A stretch of 64,000 nucleotides of DNA from Sitta carolinensis (lineage: Eukaryota > Chordata > Aves > Passeriformes > Sittidae): the NCBI GenBank assembly GCA_032173965.1, contig CM063287.1:11723859-11787858 (forward strand). Direction: 5' to 3'. Both the position numbers and the translations under genes were made by a program. The notes below the pieces were generated by a model, which saw only the letters and a program-made list of their open reading frames with translations, had not been told where the DNA came from and ran no database searches. Shown piece after piece: positions 25,022 through 37,700 of the stretch (positions within the stretch are counted from its first letter, which is position 1; every line of letters begins with the position of its first letter).

Positions 25022-27512
25022 TTCTTTGAGCATGACTATAACTTAACTATCTAAAATTGTGAGTGCAGTAGAAGCTTCTGTCATGTGGAATGGAAAGGAA
25101 AAAGTATTTTGGCAACTGACTGAGTAACTAAATCAGAGAGTCTCTGTTACTTAACATTTGGTCAGAATATTTTCCTAAAGTTCCTCAACATGAAGAAGAA
25201 ACCTCCTCTGTGAACTTCCAAGTGTGAGCAGTAAAGGAGTTTTGTATGATTTTCCAATGGCCTTTTGAAGGATAAGGAAATTATAGTGTTCACATATTTC
25301 TGACTCTTCCTTCAAAACTGCAGAAGACACTTATTCAAGTAAGTGTTGCATATATCATTTAAACATAACTCTAAAAAAATGAATAATTTGTCAACCTGGG
25401 AATCTAGCAAAGAAAGAGTTATTAAAATATATGCGTAACTGTAACAAGCCATAAAAAGATCGGAGAAGTCCTGGCACAATTACATAATATTCATGGTTAG
25501 GAGAAAGATAATCCAGAAATTCTCTTGTACTAAATGTACAGACTCAAATGAGAGAACAAAGTAAAAAGCATTATTTGGGTGTGTACTTCCTCCGAAGGAC
25601 ACTGAATACCTGGGCCCCTGTAGCAGGACAGACTTCCTGAAACAGCCTCTTTCCAAAGGTTTGAACGATTTGGTGTGGCAAAGACAGCATTGCCATTTAC
25701 TGGCTTCTTTGGCTGAAGGAGTTTGTTAGATAGCCATGAAAAAAGAGAGTTAAAGAATTCACTGTTCCTCATTTTCAACAGAAATAGAGGAATTTCTTCA
25801 CACTGCTTCAGAAAAGGGGAATCTTCCGGCAGAGAGGGAGTGGGAAATGGGCAGCAAGGACAGAATCACAACAGCTGACTGTCTGTGCAATTTATGGCAT
25901 GATTTTTCAGAGAGAAGTGCCCCATCTGTGCAGACTAAAGAAGCTGCCAGCAGTAGAAACAGGCAAGGTTTTTTTATATACTTGAAGGTGCTGGTGACAT
26001 TTCCCGCTGAAGCTAAGGACAGAAATGTGGGGTGCAAAAGGAATGGTGGAAGTATTCCATGATGTGCTTAAACATGGTTTTAACAAAACTAGGGCTAGGG
26101 TCACCTAGGCCATCTACATTCTTACTGCAACTGGGCATTCTTTTTAGCAGGTTCTGAGTGTCATACTGAGAATTTCCATGCTTGCTTCCTTTTATGCAAA
26201 TACCAGACTGTTTTTCAATTGTCAATACATACGAGAGGGGAATTTGTACTCTGACTTGTATATGAGACATACCAGAAAGGAGATGCATTTTATCTTTGGC
26301 AGTAGAGCAAAGCTTTTAACATGTCGTTCACTTATTAGGCTGACACCAGCCTTTAAGAGCTGCTGTAGCTATTATTTATTCTAAAAATGTGATATATTTT
26401 CTACCGTCTTGCTGGGTATGACAGAAAAGGAAATTACTCAGATTTTACCTTCAACATCTCAATAATTCAAAGGAGCAATTAGAAAATAATTACGCGAAAC
26501 AAAGAGAAAACTGAAGCAACCCCCATAATTATTTTCTCCCACCCAAATAGCATTACTGGCACTTGGAATTTCCTCCTGCCATCAGGAGAACACCTGGATT
26601 TCCCTTTCCATTGTACAATTTAAGCTTCTATAATTTTTGCACACCCACAGCAGAAATATCTGCTTCTATTCCCTTGCAAATACTCTGCAGTAATTAGAAA
26701 TTACCTGAAAACACAGTAGGATGTTGGCAGTTTCCCAGAGAAATCAAAGATGGGAGTTGCTGGGAGAATTTGGGCTGGGGAGGCTGTGTCCACACTGGGC
26801 TGACAGCACCCACAGAGCATCGGCTGCAGGGTGAGGCAGGAAAAATGAGAGGGAAAGGTGGCTCCCAGGCAGGTCAGAGGTGGGAGCTTGGGTTCTGTGT
26901 TCTGGTGTGGCAGACACTGCTCTCAGCTCATGCCATCGTGCTGGATACAAGGCGGATGCTGGCCCTAGAACTTATTTCTCATGTACCATCAGCCTCAAAC
27001 CAAGCTAATCCAGGAGGTTGCTTAAGCTTTGGCCAAGTCAGAATGGTTATCATGCCAAGAGATCGTATTGTGCTATTGACCTTGATCTAGGAAAAGTAGT
27101 GGGTTTTGTCTGAGTCACTCTAACACTGAAATATGTCCTTGAATTTAAGCCTGGGACTAAGTCCCACTGAAACACTGTTTAGGACACAGAATGGTTTCTG
27201 TGGAGAGTCTTACCTAAGCCAGAGTAAACCTAGAGCAAAAATATTCACAGTTTTTAATAAATGCAAGTAATGAGACCTCTCAGAACAGAAGGAACTGGGC
27301 CTGGCCAGATGTGTTTTTGCAGCCAGGTTATATATAAGATCTGAATTTAGACAACTACAACCACAAATATAAACAATGTGTAGTGAGTGTTTACCGCCTG
27401 CACATTTATATATGCCATGATTTTTTTCTTAGCATCCTGGCCCCATAGATACTTGTTTAGTTTAGATCCCAAAATGTCAATTTGGGTACTGCTGGTTCTT
27501 TTTTCCCCACAG

Positions 27513-27662
27513 GAAGCACTTCATTTTCAGGAAGTGTTGCAAGAGAGCTGTTCAAACTTACCCTACACTGGGCATCCATACAATAGAGAACAACAGCCCT
27601 GGGAATGGTGACTCTATTCCTATAACTTCTATATATTGCACTGACCAGTTCAAACACCTGTG
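27513..27662 (+). other. Exon-like segment (unconfirmed)
   Basis: A polypyrimidine tract and CCCCACAG acceptor end at 27512, and a consensus donor G|GTAAGT begins at 27663. The 150-bp interval is a multiple of three. It is open in one frame (from 27514, phase 2 at both ends), with residues such as FRKCCKRAVQTYPTLGIHTI. Symmetric phase and open frame are what a real internal coding exon shows. I do not recognise the peptide. An open frame in at least one of three is expected by chance in roughly a quarter of such intervals, and other segments here with equally good splice sites are not open. This could well be a pseudo-exon. Confidence 0.12.
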
Positions 27663-30600
27663 GTAAGTGAGGAGTTCATGCCAGCACTACGCATTCAGAA
27701 ACCCACATTGTCCGTAATTATAAACCTGACTTATAATGCTCTTTAAGAAACAGATATTTTCCTTGACTATAACAGCTCATATAGAAACTGAGACAGTACT
27801 GAGAAAGGGAAGACTTCATAGGTACAATGAAAGAAAAAATTGAGGCTCAAAAATAAGTGAAAGGAAGAACAGAAAAGTGCAACATTATCTATATTGTAAA
27901 TATTCTGGATTCTTTCCTGGAAGAGAAAAAAAAGAGGGGAAAAAAGGCTCTTCTGTAGATAAATGTAAGAAGTTGAAGGTTTTGATTTGATCAGTTACTG
28001 GCATGATGCCATAACTGACAAGATTCTTCAATAAGTCAGATTATCCACCACTAAAATCTTGATATATAAGGTTATTAAGATCCAAAGTCTTGCTGAAACC
28101 AAAGGAATTTAGGATCCAATCCTTAATTCAGTTTAGATTTACAAGGTAGGACTCTGTGAAGAGCTGAGAATAAATCCTGCAGACAGGTAGTTCTGGCACT
28201 GTTCCAGCTCTTATAAAAGCTAAGATGTCTTTCTAAGAGGCCCAGAAACCTGGGCAGTTTGTGAGTGTCATTTTGAACATACCTACAGTGGCACATGCTC
28301 CGGCTTCTTAAACCCCACTGGAAGAACAATACCTCTCAAAAATATTTTGTTTTTAATAATAAAAAAAATAAGATAATAAAACCTCACCTTAAATGAGGAT
28401 TTTGTTATAAAGTACAGGAAAGGTTTAAATATTCACAGCTTTTGCTGTCTCCTTCTGCATGCCCAGTACACACAGTTCCATGATACACCTCTTCCTACTC
28501 ATACAACAAATGGTGCACTCTATTGCTTAAAAGTCACTCTCTGCGCACTTGCTCTCATTATGAAATGTTATTGTATTTGGAACTTGACATAATGATGACC
28601 ATAACTGACCTGCCAGGGTAGATCAGAACAAATCATATTCAGCACGGCAGGTAATTGTGATTAAACCTTGGCCCTATTTCATAATATGAACAAGTATCTC
28701 AAGACCTGACTGGGAAGGGTTCTAATAATCTGACCTCCATTTTCAAAGGTACAGAAATTTTGTCAATATAAGACAACAAAATGGAGACAAGAATTTTAAA
28801 AATTAAAGGAATTAACATGATGTATGTGCTGAAGGCTGTAGTTTAACCTTTGAGAAGCACAGCTATCTGCAGCATTTTTACAGAGGCATATAGGAAATGT
28901 TTAAGGTAACCAATGGTAAAGGTATAACTTCCTTTCAGAACATCCTGTACATTTAAAATCACTGTTGGAGCAGGCCAGTGTTTTCAAGCTGCTCTCTGCC
29001 AAAATGCCCAGTGCGTCCTATTATCTACAACAGTATGTGTGCTATTCTTTCCCAAATCAAAGCTGGTATTCAAAACTGGACACATACGAGCAAAAACTAG
29101 AAGGGAGCGGGGCCTGAATGTGGCCCAGGAAAGATTTTCAGTATTTTAAGATCAGAGCATTTTATTCTCTTGGAAGGTGTTGATGCTTGTTTTTTGTGCA
29201 ACATGATACTCGCAGGTCTGGCTCGGAAGATACTGTCCTCACACACAGGGGCGAGTGGATCCACGCCTGCGTGGCTGCTCTAGATATTGATCATGTCTTC
29301 TGGGGATACGCAAGGAAAGAAAAGGAGGATTTTTCCCTTTTAAATCCGTGTTACGAATTATGCAGTCCTCCAGTGGAGCCCCTAGCTGGCTGTGTGTTCT
29401 GCTTTGTTTCCTGTAGGGAGAGGGTTATAAAAAGTGCAGATAACGAAACCTAACTAGAAGGGTAGGCCTCTTAAAAGTATTCATTGTCTGGGGAAAGAGG
29501 GAGGAAGGAACTCACCTGACCTTGACCACCCAAGCTTTTAACACTCAAAAAGACTTTCAAAGCTTTCTGAGGGAGATTTACAACTGTGAAAGGACGCTGG
29601 AATTACAGTGCGGCACAAGGAATATAATTCACCTTGACTTACTCCCCTCCCCCAAAATCAGCCAAGTGACTTCTGCATTTTTAGAAATGTGAATACTTTG
29701 TTTTGGAAATTGATTGACAGAATCAAAGGAATTCCTGGCTTAACAGGCTCACACAGTCTCTTCCTCTAAATTTCTAGCACTTCTCTCACACTGACTGCCT
29801 TTGCTGTGAGAGTCAGCCTCCATGTCCCAGCTCTCTGTGCTCTCTGCGACAAAAGAAACCTGTCACCCAGGGTCTGGGGCTGCTGCAACGAACACATTAC
29901 AGCCATAATAAGTTCCTAAAAGCACTACTGATAAAGGCAGCTGTTGTGGGCAGGCCATAGTTCTCAGCCCTCCGGGCTCTTATTATCAACAACAGTCCAG
30001 TCTGGATGCCTCCTTGTTAAACTACTGCAATATTATTGCTGGCTCTATCCCCAGAAAGTCCAGGCAGGGTTAGGGAGCTGCTGTGTAGCACACTCAAAAT
30101 TCATGGTCTCTAAATTTTGCATGATATTGTTATTGTGCTAATATGTCCCAACAGCAATAATCAAAAATATCTGCTTCCAAAGGCACTGAGAGAATGGCTC
30201 ACAGATCAACCTCCTGTTCAGACCTCCAAGAGAAACTGTTTTTGTCGAAGAATTCTTGAATAATGGGGTATGTACAAACAAAGCTCCTGGAATTCTCAGC
30301 ATCTAAGGCTGCTGTTTCAGTTTTAACTTGCACAAACAGAGGATTGTTCTGGTGGCAAAAAGGAGGCACTTTTCTTATTGTATTTGAACAATTTTAGGGT
30401 CTTTGGTGCCTAAGGGTGCAAACCAATTCAGCGCCTCAGAGAATGTATCTCTAATAGTTCCTTCCATCCAGAGAAGCTACAAAAAACCCAGAAGAAAGTT
30501 TTCTTTCTTACTCTTTTCATGCATCAAGGAAATGATTAGAGGCTGGGGCAGCTTCTGGCAGGGGCAACTCCCAAAGGGGCCCTGTGTCACTTGTGCAGGT

Positions 30601-31632
30601 GGTAGATGATGTGCCACATAGCACATGGGACTGCTGAGCTGTGCCCCAGCCTGTCTCACAGTGCTCCTGCCCAAAGAGACACTTCCAAGTTCTGGGATCC
30701 CCAAATCTGCTCTCAAGTTCTTTACTGAAGATACAAATTATCATGACAAGCTTCAGGAATGTGAGCTCTCCCCTTCTCTCCACTATGATGTATTATAATG
30801 AACATTCTGGGGCAGATCAGTAGAAAACCCCTAAATAAAAACCTCTGCACTTAAAATATCAAAATTGCTAGTAGGATTGTGTTCCCTGAGTTTTGGGGGA
30901 AAAAATCATACAATTTTATTTGCAGACTTTACCGCTAGGATTTTCCTGAATTATTTTATTCATTATGTTTCTTCTTTACAATCAGTATTCATTTCACAAG
31001 TCAATAACATATGGGATGTATCAATATGCTCAAGTGAAGATGACACATTCATAACTCATACAGCTGTTTTTTCACACCTGAGAAGGAATATAATGCTCCA
31101 TATCAGTGCTCATCCACAGCTGTACCACATAAATAAAAACCGTAGATTGTGCGGAAAAAAGAAATAGTGATTTAAAAGAAAACTCAGCTGCCTAACTGCA
31201 CATTGCTGCACTCTTCGGAAAGCTAGGAATCTATTAAGCCCGGTTGGGAGAAGTTGTTCTTTAAAGATTAACTCTTTCTCAGGGAACACTGTGCTGCTGA
31301 CTGTGAGCTGTGATTGGAAATGGAACGTGCGAAGCACCAGGAGGAAAAGCAGCCATGCCCTGGGCAGGGAGTGTCCCCGGGAGCTGCATTGCATCCCACG
31401 ACTTCGGAGCATTTTAGCTCAGGAGGGAGGGGTTAAAGATTTTGTTGCATAGATTTTACACTTTACTAAAGCTCATTTGTGTCTTTAAGACCCAGCTGCA
31501 GCTCTCTAGATGAGCACAAAGAGCCAAGACCCACACCCCCCATAGTCTCTCTTCCCAGAGCAAAGCAAACGAACAGCCACTGCTGACAAATGCCAAAACC
31601 TCCCCTTTCTTGCCATCTCTCCTCCTCCTCAG

Positions 31633-31764
31633 CATTTCCTCCTCACCAGGCAATGGTCAGACCCTGGAACCTTTGCTCTCCTGCCAGCGCTCATCCTGGC
31701 CCTGTGACAGGCACAGCCAGCAGCCCCAGCAGCCCTGGGGTGGCAGCAGCTCTGCTGGGAGCAG
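31633..31764 (+). other. GC-rich exon-like segment (unconfirmed)
   Basis: A long CT-rich tract ending in CAG lies just before 31633, and CAG|GTGAGC gives a strong donor at 31764/31765. The 132-bp interval is open in one frame with phase 1 at both ends. The translation is rich in Ala, Pro, Ser and Gly, and matches nothing I know. GC-rich DNA is poor in stop codons, so the open frame carries little weight. Confidence 0.1.
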
Positions 31765-34700
31765 GTGAGCACAGAGGGCACAGTGGCCCCAGGACCCAGC
31801 CACCTTCCCAGCTCCAGATTTTCATCAGTGCTCAGACAGTCTCTCCTTAATATTGTCACCTGGTAATTCTGCTTCAGCTTCCTCATGCTATGTATTTGTG
31901 GGGGTGAGAGCTACAGAGCAAATTCTAACTATTTTGTTCAAAATACATGAATGCATCAAGATTTTTTAAAACGGTTTCCACTCTTCCCTTTTTATTCTTT
32001 GCCAGCAGTATTTGATTTAAAAAAGATCATCTGTAGAAAGGAAAAAAAAAAAAAAAAAAGTCTGTCTTTTAAAATATTTGCCAATTCTGAAACTTTAGAA
32101 GAGAAAGAACTAACTGCTGTTTCTCTCAAACCTAGGCAGGACCAAAGCTGTATGTTCCTGCAGCAATTACGTAAATAAATGCCGTGATCCCAGAGAAGTG
32201 CTGGCCTTTGTTGATCATGTGTGTGAACAAATAAAACAGCAAAAGGCAGCACAGTAATGATCGCACTTCTGCAGGAACAGACAGAAGGGAATTGGTATTT
32301 CCCAAATAGATTAGGAGGCAGCTGAAATTAACATTTTTCAAATTCTTTTTTTGGGTCTAAAAAAATTATGTAGGCAAAAAATAACTACTAATAAAATTAA
32401 TTTACTTAAAGGTTATGAAACTCCTTCCTGTTGCTGGTTTCCAGCTGTCTGTTACAATCTATTGCAGGACTGTGACAGCATTTAGGAGTTTAATGCCCAT
32501 GGAATAGAAAGTTGTCACAGGTTGATGGGCTCCTGCTGCTAGATAGTGTCCACATCATTAATCATGGACACTTATCTCCTCTGCCTCACAGGAGAGCCAC
32601 AGTGACACTTGCTCACTGTACAGTGGAGGACACCAAAAACTGTAATTTACCAGTGGTAAATTTACCATGAGATTGTAACAAGGACTACAGTCAAATATAG
32701 GCAGCTCAGGAACACAGTTATCACACAGTGGTGAGGGCTCCAGCTGACCTCTGGCCTTCCCCACCTGTCCCTGCTCCCACCTGCAGATCCCAGAGCTGCT
32801 CAGCCCAGGAGCCAGGTCCTTGGCTCTCACTGTGCCAGCACCTCAGCTTGCAGCCTGACCTGATGGGCCAGGAAAAACACAGCCAAGTTGGTGTCTGAAT
32901 GGAAAAGAATTAGTTCCTTTGCTTTAAACCCAAGAACCTCCCTTTGCTTCTGTTTGACACAGAAGAATTTTATTGGGGAAGAAATTACTTGCTTTATTTT
33001 CTTAACAACATTTCTGAGGTAATTAATTCAAATTAAAAGGAAAGGTTAATTTCATGCTGTAGTCAAAAGACAGAAGTGTGTGTAAAAGTAAAAATAAAAA
33101 AAAAAAGTTGAAATACGCTGAAAACCTAGATTAGTTAAGTTCTAAATAGGATTTGAGCTAACAGGTCCATTTAAAAAATACCATTGTAACTAATGGATTA
33201 TAAAGTATTCTAAGTGCTTTTACCATTTTCTCTTCAAGCTAACGCTGTAGGGAGATAGGGGACACTACAGTATCCAACACTGTAGATAGGCTCTTGAGGA
33301 AGAGTCAAGTCACCTTGGGATTTGAGACCTGTGTATAAAAAACAGAGCAAACATCTAAATCATATTCTACCAAGAAAAGGTGTGAACGCACACACTGTAT
33401 AATATTCTAGTTATTTGCTACTAGCTGGAACTGAGACAGCAAATACAATACAATTAAGAGGAAAAAAAATACCCACTGCTATGACTTACTGAAGGGAAGG
33501 TAGATGGCACTGTATTCTATTACTTGAGATATCTAAATCTATCTACTTTTACACAAAACAAACATATAAATTTAAAGCCACTAGATCTGAGTATGTAGGA
33601 AGAATTTCCCAATGGGAGGGTAACTATCACCCCTCAAAGCCTTTTTTTAGTCAGCCAAATAAGACTTTTTTTTGCAGGTCCTGCTTTTCTGTAGGTAGCA
33701 GATAATTTGCCTTGGACACCTCCCTTTACATGAACCAGGATTTCCATAAGAGCTGAAAAAGTGCTAATGAAAAAAGACATGATTATAAATGAGCAAACAA
33801 CCCTCTTGGTATTTGCAGCTCATTTCAAAGGGCTGGTCAGTGTTTTCCTTAGTATCTTTGGAGCAGATTTTGTATTCAAAATTCAGAAACTGGATATTTT
33901 GAGTACCAAAGATCACAACTGCTTTTGTAATCTCAGAGGGAATTGTATTTTTCATTATTTTCTTCTCTATTGCTTTTATTTCTTTGTGTGATCTGTAATA
34001 TGTCCCATAAGTAGAAAAAATAAACCAATTCTTACTGCTTTTTAAAACTAAAATCAGACGACAGATGTTAAAAGAAATAAAACCCAAATAATTTTAAATG
34101 ATAATACCTAAAATAATCAACTAACAAACAAATAAAAGGTGCTAGATGCTATTCATCATGTTAGATGACTGTTCAATCGAATGAAAAGATGAGCACATTG
34201 ATAAGGATGAAGTACTTTGAAATTATTTTCCTTAGAATTCAGTGTTACAAACACCAAAAGGGGATTTTGATCCCACCGTAGTTTAAAATTGATGTAATTT
34301 TGCTGAGTTAATTTCGCTTTATTGAGACATAACTGAGGTCAGAACTGTATCTTGATGCTGCTGTGAGTGAATAAAGGATGAATCAATATTAAGTTTGTTC
34401 TTTCCACGTTTGTGGTTTTTTGATGGCCTGTAACAATGAGACACCAGTGTGCTACTATTATCCTTCATAATGAAAACTTATCTTGACTTGGACTTTACAT
34501 TTCAGAACTTCCTTTTGATGTTTTCAGATAGTTTGTCCTTAAAGATATGTATACTAATCTTAGGTTAAGGGGAGCAATAAGATACTGTTCTAACTGGGCT
34601 GCTGACAAAGCTAACTCATGCAATTTATTTTTTTCTGAGTGTTGCCTTCATGAAATTCATATTGCTTTATCTTATTTTAAAAAGGAAGCAAACCCAGCAA

Positions 34701-37700
34701 TACGAGGTCACAGAATAAATGATCCTGGTTCATTGTTTCTGTAAACCACTTAACTATTTGCTATATGACATAAAAGAAAAACATGGAAGTGTATGTTTTA
34801 AGTGATTCTGACCTGATCTGTTATCATCACTTAGATACAGCATATCTCTTAATCTTTTGGCTATCTGTACTACAGTATTACATAAACAGAAACATGAATG
34901 ACCAGAAATGTATTTTCTATAGCAAAGATTGCAATATTGGACCAGAAAATAATCATCAATCTTTTGAAAATTTTTGAATATGTGATCATGAACATGTTTT
35001 GAGGATACTAGGAAAAATTCCAGGTATTTTTCTGATTTTTCCTGATTTTTTTCCTAATTGTAATATTTCAGATATGTTGGCCTGCTGCAGGTACACTTGT
35101 AATCTCCCCCTATGCAAACACAGCTTAATAGGAACTCTCTTGCCACAGATTACTTTGAAAGATATGCTTTGCACATATCAGCCTATTTTAATGTCAAACA
35201 TATTGTAAACCTTTATTAGTGATCATGGGTCAGAATGGAAATTAAACAGGGTAGAAAGGAGGAATACTTGCTCAGCTTGAATTCATTTCAAGTTTATTCA
35301 TTTTCCCATGTTTGAGCCTGTCTCTCATTCATCTTGCAAACTCAAATGAAACCTAGAATTAGTGCACATGAATAATTTGGTGTAACCACCTACAGTATAT
35401 GAAAGCAAAGCTCAGGAAGAAAGAATTACTTGTCATGAATTCTCCTGTTTTTCTGACAGTTTTTCTGGCCTGATAAAATATTATATTTGTATATTTGCAG
35501 TGCAGTGTTCCAGTAGCATGTGCTCCTATGTAATTCCATCCAGTCTCTTAACCTCAAAGAATAGATCTGATGCTTTCTTTCTCATATTTTACCTGAGATA
35601 TTTAATTTACCTTTAGTTATTTTCAATGCTTTTAAATATTAAAATGTGGGATGTCAAAAAACTGGTACCATAATTTAGGACAATTTGTTTTTTTTACTAT
35701 CTTCTGTGACATTCCCTTGCTCTCAGGTTTAAGACAGGTGAAAGGTAGAAAAGCTACATTCCTGGAGAAGGAAGAAATGCAAATCTATGTTCCCCCTGAT
35801 CCCGTTCAGTGTACCAAACTCTTTAATATCATTAGGAATAACCGCCCTTCACCGAGTTCTTTGGCTTGGGACTGTGGCAGTGAGAAGCTAGTTCAGTTAC
35901 GGTCTATTCAATTTTAAAACATTTAATTGTGCTTGTTTAATCATGGCCTCTGCTGAGACATGATCTTAAGAGCCTATAATTTTTTTTACCAGACTTCCAG
36001 GCAATAAAAATCCCAGAGAATTCAATGTATCTCACAATGCTCACTTGATTTCAACGTTTGAAGATTGACCATTCAAGAAGTCACTACCCTGGGCTGTGGT
36101 AACAAATAACATGAGTGTTCCAGGTGCATCTCAGCACAGGATTGCTTAAATTACCTCCTCACAGTGGGCCAAAATAGAATCACTTTTTTAACAGCTACAG
36201 CTCTTTCAGGGTAAATATGTGAATAAAACTATAGACTTTGGACTTCCAAAGACACCTGAGAGAATTCAACATCTTGATTTTATGTCAATTCTCAAGCCTT
36301 GAAAACTTCAGTTGTGTGTGCTGAAAAATTCATCCTATATCCTTTTAGATACTCACAGTGATAAGAACATTTTGTATTTGTACTATAAATGGGTAGATAT
36401 TGTATCCACTTAGTGACAGGTATGAGGAAGTGTCTTAAAAAGAAACTCTATCATCTTCGGTGCGTGCAGACCTCCATAACATCAGTGTTACGTGTTCAAA
36501 TACTGAAATTTTATCACAACTCATCTGTTGTTTTCCAGGGAGACAAAGCTCACTTACAATACTCCAACAAACGTTCATCTCAAAGAGTATTGTTCCTTAA
36601 GGAATAAAAATTAATATGAACCACCACTAATCTGGAGGTTATTAGTGAAATCCAGTCACATATGCATTTGATGCAGGGTTGTTATGTCACATTTTAAGTT
36701 TGCTAATAATTGAGAGGAAATTACCACAATAATGAAATCACTGCTGGATTACATCCTGATAGGTGAGAAATCAATTCATTTATGCTTCCTTTGTGATACT
36801 GAGTTTTTTTATTGTACCAGAGGAAACCTCTCAAATTAATAAAACTGTTAAATCCATAAAGTTCTATGTACCAAATAGCACACCATAGAAAAATTATCAA
36901 TTGTTAAAAGAATAAAACTGATAAATGCTAACATGAGAGATCATTTAGGAAAAGAATCTTGCTTTCAAGAGGATCACGCTGTAACAGTGATACTCCATGG
37001 TATGAATACATGCTTATAACATCAGTGTGTGTACATCTGTAGATATGTGCATACAGAGCTATGCACACCCACTGATGCTGTGACCTCTGTTATCTCTTTT
37101 GTATTTGATTAGTTCTGCTGGCAGGTACCAATTGCATGCTACATGGAAAGAGCCCAGTGAGTCCCAAACAGTTGCATCACAATGTTATTTAATAATGCTT
37201 CTGTGGTGCTTTGATTTTTAAATGAAATGTGATTTAATAACAAGAAATAAAACTGTAATTAGGCTCTTTCTAACATGATTTAGCTCAAACGGGATTTTGT
37301 AAAATTGCTAAATTTGCGTAAAAAGGAAAGCGCTTAGAGAGACTTAAAAATTATGTAATAATGTATTTTTTCACACCACACCCTTCCACCATAGCCTGTG
37401 TACATTTGCAAAAGACTCATTCATGTTGTACAACACAGTTCAACAGGTCATAATGAAGCTGTGACACCAACTACATTGTCAAAGATAATGCACAGACAAC
37501 CCTGGAAAATATAGAATTCAAAACTCTACAGCAGTGCCCTTCAAATTCATGGTCTCTCTTTAGTGATCCCACCACTAACAGTCATTTACTTGGTAACACT
37601 GAAAGAAACATTTTACTTCTTTAAGACAGTGAAAAGCAGCATGGCACAAAACAGGCTAGGCTGAAAATTTTAGGAAATTGACATATCCTGAGGAAACGGA

